NCBI GenBank assembly: GCA_030550075.1
Contig: JAUQQB010000026.1
Span: 1-14,880, forward strand
DNA: 14,880 bases
From: Chloroflexota bacterium
GTDB lineage: Bacteria; Chloroflexota; Anaerolineae; Thermoflexales; Thermoflexaceae
Reading direction: 5' to 3'
Positions 6,627-13,510 of this stretch are shown one piece after another; within the stretch, counting starts at the first letter, position 1; every line of letters begins with the position of its first letter. The notes below the pieces were generated by a model. That model did not search any database, was not told the DNA's origin, and saw only the letters and a list, made by a program, of their open reading frames with translations. The position numbers and the translations under genes were made by a program.

Positions 6627-8987
6627 TTAGGAGAGCTCGCGGCGGATTCCCCCTTCAGGCTGATGGACGATGAAGGAGAACCCGGGACGGGCTCCCTGAG
6701 CCCAGCGCCGGATTCCTCCCAGATAAAGGGCCAGCGCTTGATGAAGCTGCCATTGAAGCCCTTTGATCAGAAGCTGAAGCCACCATCCCTGGGGCGGCGG
6801 GAGCGCCTTGGATCGACGCCCCCCAAACCGGACAGCGCTATAGCCTTCCGCCACCCGTTCTAATGCTTCTGCAACTTCCGGAATTAAGCTCCCCAAATAA
6901 TGCGCGCGCTCCATCGGCGTCCAGGAGGCCGGGAGCCGGATCCCCAACAACCACGCCGCCCGGTTCATCCAGAGGTAATCTTGAGCGGCTGGGGGGAGAC
7001 GACGCAATCGACGGCGATCCCGGATCCAGAAAGCCAGGCCCAGTAGTCCCAGTATCCCCATGAAACCCGCGGTGATCGGCCCTAACGGAAAGCGATCCGC
7101 TCGAGGCAGCAGGAGGGCCTCTCCTGATTGGATGTCGAAATCCTCTGCCAGCAGGTTCCGACGGGTCGGCGTCGGCCGAGGCGCCCCCGGAGTCGAATTC
7201 GTTTGCCCAGGGGTAGGAGGCGTTGGCGTCGGGGAAAGCGGTCGCTGCGGGCGCAGGATGGGCGGCTGGGCAGCCGTGGGCTCGAATTCCACCCAGCCGA
7301 AGCCCGGGAAATAGATCTCCACCCAGGTGTGGGCATCCCGCTGGCGTACTCGATAGCGCCCATCGGGCATCCACTCCCCCTGGGCGTAGCCGCTGACCAC
7401 CCGGGCCGGGATGCCCAGGGCACGGGCCATCACCGCCATCGCCGACGCGTAGTAATCACAGTAGCCCTGGCGGATATCAAAGAGCACATACACCACGCCA
7501 TCGCGGCCCGGCGGCGGCGCCGGGATGTTCTCATTGTAGCGGATATTGCGACGCAGCCAGGCCTCCAGCGCCGCGGCCTTGTCGTACGGGTTGTCATAGC
7601 CCGCGGTGATCCGCTCCGCCAGACGGCGGATGCGAGGATCCAGGTTCGATGGCAATTGCAGATACCGCTGCACCCATTCCGGATAAACGGTCCCCGCCTG
7701 TCGCAGGCTCTCGATATCGGGAACCGGGACCAGGGAGATCACCTCGTAGGTCTGCTGGGCGCCGAAGGGCCGCGGGCTGCGGACCATCATCAGATCGTGG
7801 GCTTGAGCGGTGAAACGTCCCTGAACAATGGAGGATAGGCTCACGGCGACAGGGTGCTGGGCCGCGAAGATCAGGGTGTTGCCGGGGAGATAGGCGGTGA
7901 ACGTCTGGGTGACCACCGCCCGGCCTTCCCATAGGGGGCGTGCCGTCAACGCCGTCAGCGGGGCGCGGCTTTGTTCATCTTCCCCAGAGGAAAGCCAGCC
8001 GTTGGATGTATAGACATCGTAGACCACGCCTCGCCAGTAGCGGGCGGGCCCCTGGGCTTTCACATCCATCACCGGCGTATCGCTCAGCCGCCGCGGGCCG
8101 CCGAAGGAAAGGGTGCGGCCCAGCGGGCTGACATAGGCCGGGCGCTGGGAACGCAACGAGCTGAATAACCGGTTGAACGTCTCCTGGCCCCGGCGCAACG
8201 GCCGGCTGACCTCGCTCCAGGCGCGAGAAACCGCTTCGCTGGGCCCGGCAGCCGGGAGCAGCCACGCCAGGGCCAGGGTCAGCCCGGCCACCATTAATCC
8301 GGCCCGCAGGATGTCCACCCCCAGGTCCGGAACGAACCACACCCGTTCTAGCCGCCAGCGATAGCTCTGCTCCTCGTAGTGGACGGTGACCAGCCAGAGC
8401 AACGCGCCCAGGAGGTAGGTGATCAGGAAGAACGTGAGCGGGCGAGGACCCAGATAGTAATAGGCATTGATGAACGTGATCAGGCCGGCCGGCAGCAACG
8501 CCCGCCACGCTCGGATTGTGCGAAAGGAATACCAGGCGCTGGCGCTGGCTGCCAGCCAGACCAGGGCCCCCATCAGGACCACAAAAGGAAGCGGGTCGCT
8601 GCCGCGACCGCCTCGCGCCGCTTCCATCACCCAGACGGTGAGGCGGTAGCCGAGCCATTGAAGCTTCAGCGACCAGGTCGGCGCCTGGATGAGGCGGGCG
8701 CTGAGGTATCCAACCCAGACCGTTCCGTAGCCCAGATTCAATATCAGCGCCATGGGCCCGGAGAAGCGGCGGATCGCCAGAAGCCACCCAATCAGGAGGC
8801 CGCCAAGGGCGACGAGAGGAAGGATATCCAGGCCATCCGCCCACCCGGCCAGCGTCACGGTCCACGCGGCCGAGCCGCTGATCAGCAGCAGAAGGAACAA
8901 CATCCATAGCGTCCCCAGCGCCCCGCGCGAGGGGGTTGACGCTACCGGGAAGGCCCTGGGGACTTCTACCGGGCTTTCTCCCACCAT
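6627..8987 (-). CDS. TgpA-like membrane transglutaminase (protease) family protein
   Basis: This 786-aa membrane protein has an N-terminal bundle of about six helices (roughly 25-45, 55-72, 78-98, 132-152, 163-178, 183-202), then one at 228-245. An extracytoplasmic region with a transglutaminase-core fold follows. The predicted triad is Cys510 (QGYCDYYASAM), His553 (DAHTWVEIY) and Glu569 (WVEFEPT, where Asp is also common). A Pro/Thr-rich linker (about 580-610), a last helix (about 637-655) and a cytoplasmic tail resembling DUF4129 complete it. This is the DUF3488-transglutaminase-DUF4129 layout; such proteins are thought to process peptides or cross-links in the envelope. The usual MoxR and DUF58 partners are absent here. 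The ATG at 8987 has AAAGGAG at 8996-9002 and overlaps the end of surE by 22 bp; the open frame further upstream lies inside surE. Confidence 0.9.
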   Translation of the reverse strand: MVGESPVEVPRAFPVASTPSRGALGTLWMLFLLLLISGSAAWTVTLAGWADGLDILPLVALGGLLIGWLLAIRRFSGPMALILNLGYGTVWVGYLSARLIQAPTWSLKLQWLGYRLTVWVMEAARGGRGSDPLPFVVLMGALVWLAASASAWYSFRTIRAWRALLPAGLITFINAYYYLGPRPLTFFLITYLLGALLWLVTVHYEEQSYRWRLERVWFVPDLGVDILRAGLMVAGLTLALAWLLPAAGPSEAVSRAWSEVSRPLRRGQETFNRLFSSLRSQRPAYVSPLGRTLSFGGPRRLSDTPVMDVKAQGPARYWRGVVYDVYTSNGWLSSGEDEQSRAPLTALTARPLWEGRAVVTQTFTAYLPGNTLIFAAQHPVAVSLSSIVQGRFTAQAHDLMMVRSPRPFGAQQTYEVISLVPVPDIESLRQAGTVYPEWVQRYLQLPSNLDPRIRRLAERITAGYDNPYDKAAALEAWLRRNIRYNENIPAPPPGRDGVVYVLFDIRQGYCDYYASAMAVMARALGIPARVVSGYAQGEWMPDGRYRVRQRDAHTWVEIYFPGFGWVEFEPTAAQPPILRPQRPLSPTPTPPTPGQTNSTPGAPRPTPTRRNLLAEDFDIQSGEALLLPRADRFPLGPITAGFMGILGLLGLAFWIRDRRRLRRLPPAAQDYLWMNRAAWLLGIRLPASWTPMERAHYLGSLIPEVAEALERVAEGYSAVRFGGRRSKALPPPQGWWLQLLIKGLQWQLHQALALYLGGIRRWAQGARPGFSFIVHQPEGGIRRELS

Positions 8988-9769
8988 TGGCTTAGCTCCT
9001 TTCCGGAGACCCGGGATGTGAGGTCCAGGCTCAGCGGCGTGACCGAGACGACCTGATCCACCACCAGCGCGTGGATGTCCGAATCGGGCTCCAGGTGCTC
9101 GAAGTCGATTTCTACCCGATATCCCAGCGGCCCGGGATCCGTGGGGCGACGGCGCATCGGCCGCACCGGGACGAAATACCGCTGACGGGACTGACGGGTC
9201 CACCGCCACGGCGTTTCCGGCGTTGCCGTGGCCGGGACATCGATTTTGAGCACATCCACATCCAAAGGCAACGCCTGCCGGAGGACCGCCCCGGCGAACA
9301 AACATGTGAAGTAAGCGGCGGCGCGGAAATCGATCTCCTCGGAATACCCCAGGTGGTGCTCCACTGGCGTCTGCAGGGAGACCGCCAGGGCCGGTATGCC
9401 GAAGCTGGCCGCCTCCAGGGCGGCCCCCACAGTGCCCGAAATGGTCACTCCAGACCCCACGTTCTCCCCGTAATTGATGCCAGAGATCACTAAGTCCGGT
9501 GAACGCGGCAGGATTTCCAGGATCGCGTGATCCACCACCTGGGCCGGTGTCCCCTCCACCGCATAAGCCCGGAGCGTCATGCCATTCACGACCAGAGTCT
9601 CCGGATAGATCCGCCCTTCGGAGGTGGCGGGCATACAGCGACCTGCGCCGGACCATTGGTCAAGGGGAGCCACCACCACGACCTGCCCCAGCGTCTGTAG
9701 GGCGGCGGCCGCCGCCCGCAACCCAGGCGATCGGATCCCATCGTCGTTGGTCACCAGGATGAGCGGCAC
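8966..9769 (-). CDS. surE: 5'/3'-nucleotidase SurE
   Basis: SurE is a metal-dependent survival-type nucleotidase acting on nucleoside monophosphates, and in some species on exopolyphosphate. This 267-aa protein has the N-terminal NDDG motif (8-11, metal ligands Asp9 and Asp10), a conserved Ser40 in DQWSGAG, GTPAQVV (73-79) and the SGIN motif with Asn99. GSGVTISGTVGAALEA (105-120) is also typical. Length matches the family. The start is GTG at 9769, five bases after GGAGG (9775-9779), and it overlaps the ATP-grasp stop by 19 bp. The 3' end overlaps the transglutaminase gene. SurE is often beside pcm, nlpD or rpoS in Proteobacteria; the present neighbours are different. Confidence 0.95.
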   Translation of the reverse strand: MPLILVTNDDGIRSPGLRAAAAALQTLGQVVVVAPLDQWSGAGRCMPATSEGRIYPETLVVNGMTLRAYAVEGTPAQVVDHAILEILPRSPDLVISGINYGENVGSGVTISGTVGAALEAASFGIPALAVSLQTPVEHHLGYSEEIDFRAAAYFTCLFAGAVLRQALPLDVDVLKIDVPATATPETPWRWTRQSRQRYFVPVRPMRRRPTDPGPLGYRVEIDFEHLEPDSDIHALVVDQVVSVTPLSLDLTSRVSGKELSQWWEKAR

Positions 9770-10692
9770 AGCGTCCTCCGGAAGACAGCTTCCGCGATCC
9801 GATCTGCAATCTGCTGCAGGATCCCATCCGGCACCCCTTCGGGAACGATGGACTGCGGACGGGTGTCGATGGGATCGTTGACGTAATCGATGCAGAGGAA
9901 ACGCCCTTCTTCATCCAGGGCGATCTCGCTGGAGAACAGATGCAGGCCACATACCTCCGCGATCCGATGGCCCAGAACCCACAGGGGATGCAATCCGAAG
10001 GCCTCCCGTTCCGCCTCCGAGACCGGCGTGTAGCGATGGGTCTCGGGATCCCACCAGCATGGGAATACCGTATCGACGGCGTAAAGCACCCGAAACCATG
10101 CGGGCCGTCCCTTTAGCGAACGCGGATGCACATATCGCTGGATCAGGAATGGCTGATCTGGGAAGGCCACCCGAAGAGCAGTCAAATCCTCCGGACCCGC
10201 GACCTGCTGCACGCCTTCCCCGCCACCCCCGAAGGCCGGCTTGGCGATCAGCGAGCCCCCGGCTTCGTCCGGCCATTCCACTTCGGGCTGCTCTTCCCAT
10301 GAGGGGAGGATCAACGTCGGCGGGGTAGGGAGCCCGGCGGCCAGGAAGCGCCGATGCATGGCTGCCTTATCCCAGGCCGCCCGGGCGCGCTCGGTTGGGT
10401 TCAGGCGGAAAACGCCGGCCGCGCGAGCCCAATCGACCAGGGCCTCGAAGTCCTCATCCCAATCCGAGGCCCGATCGAAAAAGGCTCGGCATATCCACTC
10501 ACCCTTCTGGGCTCGCCCCAAAATCCCCGGAAGATCCCCCGGCGTGATGTCCATCATCGAGAGACCGCGGCGCGCGCAGGCCTCCCGGATCATCCCCATA
10601 AACGGCCGATCGCAGTCCCAATTCCAGGCGACTGCGAGATCAACGATCTCCACAAGAACTTCATTACCAATCCACATTTCCTCTCGTAACAT
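9751..10692 (-). CDS. ATP-grasp domain protein, unassigned ligase or kinase
   Basis: This 313-aa cytoplasmic protein has an ATP-grasp fold of the RimK/D-Ala ligase type. Lys109 (AAWDKAAMHRRF) and Lys151 (IAKPAFGGGGEGV) are the likely ATP-binding lysines, with the glycine-rich loop at 154-160. FLIQRYVHP (182-190) matches the hinge region, and the C-terminal EIALDEEGRFLCIDYVND (256-273) supplies metal ligands Glu256, Asp269 and Asn272. The substrate cannot be named. The N-terminal 90 residues form the pre-ATP-grasp part. It is first in an operon with surE and the transglutaminase, preceded by an extended -10 candidate. The start is uncertain: ATG at 10692 or ATG at 10677, neither with ideally spaced Shine-Dalgarno bases. 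Confidence 0.82.
   Translation of the reverse strand: MLREEMWIGNEVLVEIVDLAVAWNWDCDRPFMGMIREACARRGLSMMDITPGDLPGILGRAQKGEWICRAFFDRASDWDEDFEALVDWARAAGVFRLNPTERARAAWDKAAMHRRFLAAGLPTPPTLILPSWEEQPEVEWPDEAGGSLIAKPAFGGGGEGVQQVAGPEDLTALRVAFPDQPFLIQRYVHPRSLKGRPAWFRVLYAVDTVFPCWWDPETHRYTPVSEAEREAFGLHPLWVLGHRIAEVCGLHLFSSEIALDEEGRFLCIDYVNDPIDTRPQSIVPEGVPDGILQQIADRIAEAVFRRTLCRSSW
9775..9779 (-). promoter_or_regulatory. Ribosome binding site for the GTG start of surE
   Basis: GGAGG ends five bases before the GTG at 9769 and lies inside the end of the ATP-grasp gene, supporting the GTG start and coupled translation. Confidence 0.75.
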
Positions 10693-10724
10693 TCTCTCTC
10701 TACGTGCTGTTGGATAGGGCCACT

Positions 10725-10778
10725 GATCTCACCACGTTTCCTGACCCTCTTCATCATAGCATGAGATCGGAAATTTCC
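10725..10778 (-). promoter_or_regulatory. Candidate promoter and operator of the ATP-grasp operon
   Basis: On the minus strand, TGCTATGAT (10753-10761) is an extended -10 element, placing the start of transcription near 10746 and about 55 bases before the ATP-grasp ATG. No good -35 is seen. Two symmetric elements surround it: a perfect 10-bp palindrome GGAAATTTCC (10769-10778), and GATCTCA/TGAGATC arms (10725-10731 and 10762-10768) centred on the predicted start. Either could bind a regulator. Confidence 0.45.
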
Positions 10779-10921
10779 TCCAGGGAATGAGACGCCCGCC
10801 TAGTGCTTTCCCGACCGGTGGATTCTGCGCTGCGTCTCTGCCCGCAGATTTTTGAGCAGGACCGCCTCCACCCCTCAAGGGAAGTTAAAATAGGGGAGAA
10901 GCTCTGATCGCGAGGGAACCC

Positions 10922-11152
10922 ATGCGACGCGCGATTTTCTGGATTTATGGCTTTCTAGTGGGAGGGCTGACAGGGGCTGGTTTGATCCTGTTGTTCACCC
11001 CTCAATCCGGCGCGGACTTGCGTGAAAAGATCCGGGCCCGATGGCAACAGATCCTGGAGGAAGGGCGTCAGGCGGCTGCTCAGCGTCGAGCGGAGCTGGA
11101 ACGAGAACTGGCGATCCTCACCCGCCGAGCCCCGCCCGGGCCATCGCTATGA
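10922..11152 (+). CDS. Small YtxH-like membrane protein
   Basis: This 76-aa protein has an N-terminal membrane segment (about 6-26, with glycine-rich FLVGGLTGAGLILL). The FTPQSGADLREKIR motif (25-38) is characteristic of the YtxH domain. A charged helical tail follows (40-68, a possible coiled coil with repeated EEGRQAAAQRRAELERELA). YtxH-type proteins are often stress-related and their molecular role is unknown. The ATG is preceded by GAGGGA (10912-10917) with short spacing. A TTAAAAT stretch (10885-10891) resembles a -10 but lacks a matching -35. It is divergent from the ATP-grasp operon. Its natural terminator appears to be separated from it by the mobile element that begins 16 bp after its stop. 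Confidence 0.85.
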   Translation: MRRAIFWIYGFLVGGLTGAGLILLFTPQSGADLREKIRARWQQILEEGRQAAAQRRAELERELAILTRRAPPGPSL

Positions 11153-11159
11153 TATGAAA

Positions 11160-11308
11160 GAGGTTCTGGAACTATTCAGCCATTCTCCCGCAATGCCCAT
11201 ACGGATGTAGGCGGTTTCCTCCTGGGGGATCAAGGGGGGTGGGGCCCTTCCGCCGCTTCGCGGGAGCTCCGAACGGAATGTGGCTCGGCTGAATAGTTAC
11301 GAGGTTCT
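11160..11308. mobile_element. 133-bp MITE with 14-bp terminal repeats and 8-bp target duplication
   Basis: The direct repeat GAGGTTCT occurs at 11160-11167 and 11301-11308, exactly flanking a 133-bp element (11168-11300). The element's ends are GGAACTATTCAGCC on the left and, read inward, GTAACTATTCAGCC on the right, matching at 13 of 14 positions. The interior has no open reading frame of note; it contains a G-rich motif (11234-11252) and a CCGC-TTC-GCGG hairpin. This is the pattern of a non-autonomous transposon. An 8-bp duplication and ends starting with GTAA are the published pattern of IS66-family elements, so an IS66-type transposase is a plausible mobiliser, but that is inference. Confidence 0.82.
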
Positions 11309-11357
11309 TCAGGTATAGGGGCGCGCTGAAGGCGCATCCCTAATCCCTATACCTGAA
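11308..11357. terminator. 13-bp-stem hairpin between convergent genes
   Basis: Arms 11308-11320 (TTCAGGTATAGGG) and 11345-11357 are exact reverse complements. The loop is 24 bases long and holds an inner GCGC/GCGC pair. It lies between the convergent ytxH-like and acylase genes and so could serve both. There is no following T run on the minus strand and only AAAAT on the plus strand. Removing the adjacent mobile element would place this stem about 8 bp after the ytxH-like stop. Confidence 0.6.
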
Positions 11358-11415
11358 AATCCCTGACAGCGACTTGTGGATCAAAACGGGGTATCTGTCA
11401 GCCCAAATCCCTCAC

Positions 11416-13095
11416 TCAAGGCCACGGCCACCACCATGGCGTGGGCGCTGTTTCCACCTTCACCCCTGACACTCCCGAAACACTTCTCACGGTGAGTGAC
11501 GGCCAGAAAGCCGTTCGATACGGTTGAGCAGGATCCATCGGCGTCGGCCAGAGATCCTGCTCGTCCCCTCCTGCTGGGATCTCTGCGCGGAGTGGCCAGC
11601 CCAGGATCCGCAACGGGGCTGCATGAGCCTTCCCCCATTCCCAGATGGTATGCAGGTCCCCATAGCGTCGCCCAATCCAGGTCAACGCCCGCCGGTAGGC
11701 TTCCCGCAGAATGGGTTCCCAGTCTTCTTTTAGAGCGCTTCGATCGTTCCACGGCTCTTCCCTATCCGCCAATAACACCGCCAGGATCGCCTCCTCAGGG
11801 CGCTGGGCGAGCAGACGCCGCAACTTCTCTTCGCCGAGCTTAGCCCGCAACACAGCCCGAAGAACCTCTTCTCGCCATGCAGCATAGACCAGAGCGGAAG
11901 GGCTTTTCGCTCCCATGTCTCCTTCCCAGCGCTGGAGCATCCCATGGACCCGCCGTTGCAGCCAATCCTGCGGCGGCAGCGCCAGCAACGCCTCCCGATG
12001 CATTGCGCGAGCCACCGAGCAAGAGGGCCATTCGTCCGGTAGGGCAGTCCAGATCCAGAAGGAGGAGGCCTCTTCCGCCAGGATTCCACGAACCAGCTCC
12101 TCCGGGCGTTCCAGGGGATCTCCGAAGCCCGGTGCCGGTTGCAACCAGCGCCCATCGGACGGGGTGATGCGCGCGAGGGTGCCGGGGATCCCGGGCCAGC
12201 GCAAATGCAGCTCTCCCCTGATCCACACCGCTCGCCAGGGGAGCGGAAGAACCGGTGCGGCCATCGCGTGAAGGCGAAACCCTGAACCTTCCTGACATCC
12301 TCGAAAAAGCCCAATTTCCGGGGCGGCGCCAGCGGCAGCCCAGATCCGCCATGCCGTTTCGCGCATCGAGGCGTCCGGGAGTGACGTTGCCAATTCCCAG
12401 CGGGGGTCCGTCAAAGACGCCCGAAGGGGATCAGGGAGAGATCGAAGCACGGCGGTGATCTCCGCTTCCATCCAGCCTGGGTGGGCCATGACCAGGCCCG
12501 CCGCAACCGCCAAGCTATCCTGCGGGCGCCAGGGCTTCGCGAGGGGGTCCGAATAGAGGAGGCGGCGGCTCCAGGGGAGGCCCCGTCGCCAAGCGGCGTT
12601 CACCCCATCGGTATAGGCTTGCAGCCGGGCTCGGGTCCCATCATCGAGGCGCTCCCATGCGGCCTGGATGCGAGTGGGGAGATCTACGTGTTGAACCCAT
12701 ACATCGGCCGGCGCCGCCTCGGGTCCCATCAGCGCCTGCAGGCTTCCATCCGCCGCCGCCCGCCGGAAGATCAACAATGGCGCGGCATCCAGCCCATCCA
12801 GAACCCCTTCCGCGAAAGCCTCGTCCAGCGGCGAAGCGGCCTCGATTCGCCATTGCGCCGGCCCAATCCGTTGAAGCGAGATCCGACCACTCGACCCCTG
12901 TAAGGTGAGGACGGTCGGCGGGGCGACTTGGGCCCATCCCCAGCGCGCCAGCCCGCCGAGGATCAGCCCGACTGTGGAGAGCAGGAGGAGCATGCTCGCC
13001 CGGAAGCGTCGGCTCATCACGGGTTCGATCCGTGTGCGGCTGGGTTGGGAGCCTGGAAATTCGGGAAGCCCTTCGCCCGTGATCAGGAAGCTCAC
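11416..13095 (-). CDS. Reduced penicillin-acylase-family (Ntn hydrolase) protein
   Basis: This protein of up to 559 aa resembles penicillin/acyl-homoserine-lactone acylases, which are exported and self-cleaved. A membrane or signal segment lies at about 34-55. The A-chain pattern is present (LDDGTRARLQAYTDGVNAAW, 150-169; PWRPQDSLAVAAGLV, 188-202). B-chain traces follow, such as WEWGKAHAAPL (485-495) and the IPAGGD loop (506-511). The nucleophile region, normally GSNxW, would align with GSGF (Ser271), and the downstream NDPHL-like motif is absent. At about 560 residues against some 750-800 it also lacks the usual C-terminus, so it may be inactive. The GTG at 13095 overlaps the PDZ stop as GTGA; an alternative ATG at 13017 would give a cleaner signal peptide. 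Neither has a strong Shine-Dalgarno. Confidence 0.75.
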   Translation of the reverse strand: MSFLITGEGLPEFPGSQPSRTRIEPVMSRRFRASMLLLLSTVGLILGGLARWGWAQVAPPTVLTLQGSSGRISLQRIGPAQWRIEAASPLDEAFAEGVLDGLDAAPLLIFRRAAADGSLQALMGPEAAPADVWVQHVDLPTRIQAAWERLDDGTRARLQAYTDGVNAAWRRGLPWSRRLLYSDPLAKPWRPQDSLAVAAGLVMAHPGWMEAEITAVLRSLPDPLRASLTDPRWELATSLPDASMRETAWRIWAAAGAAPEIGLFRGCQEGSGFRLHAMAAPVLPLPWRAVWIRGELHLRWPGIPGTLARITPSDGRWLQPAPGFGDPLERPEELVRGILAEEASSFWIWTALPDEWPSCSVARAMHREALLALPPQDWLQRRVHGMLQRWEGDMGAKSPSALVYAAWREEVLRAVLRAKLGEEKLRRLLAQRPEEAILAVLLADREEPWNDRSALKEDWEPILREAYRRALTWIGRRYGDLHTIWEWGKAHAAPLRILGWPLRAEIPAGGDEQDLWPTPMDPAQPYRTAFWPSLTVRSVSGVSGVKVETAPTPWWWPWP

Positions 13096-13508
13096 GGGGC
13101 ACGGCCCAGCGTGACGAAAACCGTTTGTTCCTCCCCCTCTCGAATGATCTTCAGACGCACCGTATCGCCCGGGCGGCGACGCTGGATGACGTCGGGAAGA
13201 GGGTGATTCGTATCCACCGGTTCACCATCGATGGCCACGATGCGGTCTCCCGGACGCAGGCCGGCTTCCGCCGCGGGGCTATTCGGAACCACCTCCAGGA
13301 TGCGGGCTCCATCGGCTTCATGGGCGACTCGAACGCCCAGCCAGGCCCTTGCAGAGGAAGGCGCAGGCGTTGAAGAAACACCCCGATCGCCCCGCCCGAT
13401 CAGGTAACCCACTAAGCCTCCGGCTGCCAGCCCCACGCATCCGCAGGCCAGGCCGACCAGCACGAGCGCCAGGATCCACAACCACAACCGTCGCTGATCT
13501 CCGTTCAT
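13092..13508 (-). CDS. Membrane-anchored PDZ-domain protein
   Basis: This 138-aa protein has a short positive N-terminus, one membrane helix (about 8-38, glycine-rich WLWILALVLVGLACGCVGLA), a Ser/Pro linker (45-54) and one PDZ domain (about 55-135). The PDZ core shows AWLGVRV (55-61), VPNSPAAEAGLRPGDRIVAIDGEPV (74-98) and the final GEEQTVFVTLGRAP strand. It resembles the PDZ of HtrA/DegP or S1C proteases without the protease domain. The ATG at 13508 has GGAG eight bases upstream; the ATG at 13514 overlaps the murA stop as ATGA but its GGAG is only two bases away, so both starts are possible. The protein would present PDZ outside the membrane, next to the acylase-like product. Confidence 0.82.
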   Translation of the reverse strand: MNGDQRRLWLWILALVLVGLACGCVGLAAGGLVGYLIGRGDRGVSSTPAPSSARAWLGVRVAHEADGARILEVVPNSPAAEAGLRPGDRIVAIDGEPVDTNHPLPDVIQRRRPGDTVRLKIIREGEEQTVFVTLGRAP

Positions 13509-13510
13509 GC

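Noticed and set aside
7170..7260. Low-complexity stretch that could be a tandem repeat
   Set aside because: It encodes the Pro/Thr-rich linker of the transglutaminase and has no regular DNA period.
8988..9656. N-terminal extension of the transglutaminase frame into surE
   Set aside because: It is surE read out of frame; the ATG at 8987 with AAAGGAG upstream is the natural start.
10852..10891. TTGAGC and TAAAAT as a promoter for the ytxH-like gene
   Set aside because: The spacing is 28 bases, far from the usual 16-19, so I do not call it.
11381..11752. A second frame at the end of the acylase gene that might restore a missing C-terminus by frameshift
   Set aside because: Its translation shows none of the expected C-terminal acylase pattern, so a simple frameshift does not explain the short protein.
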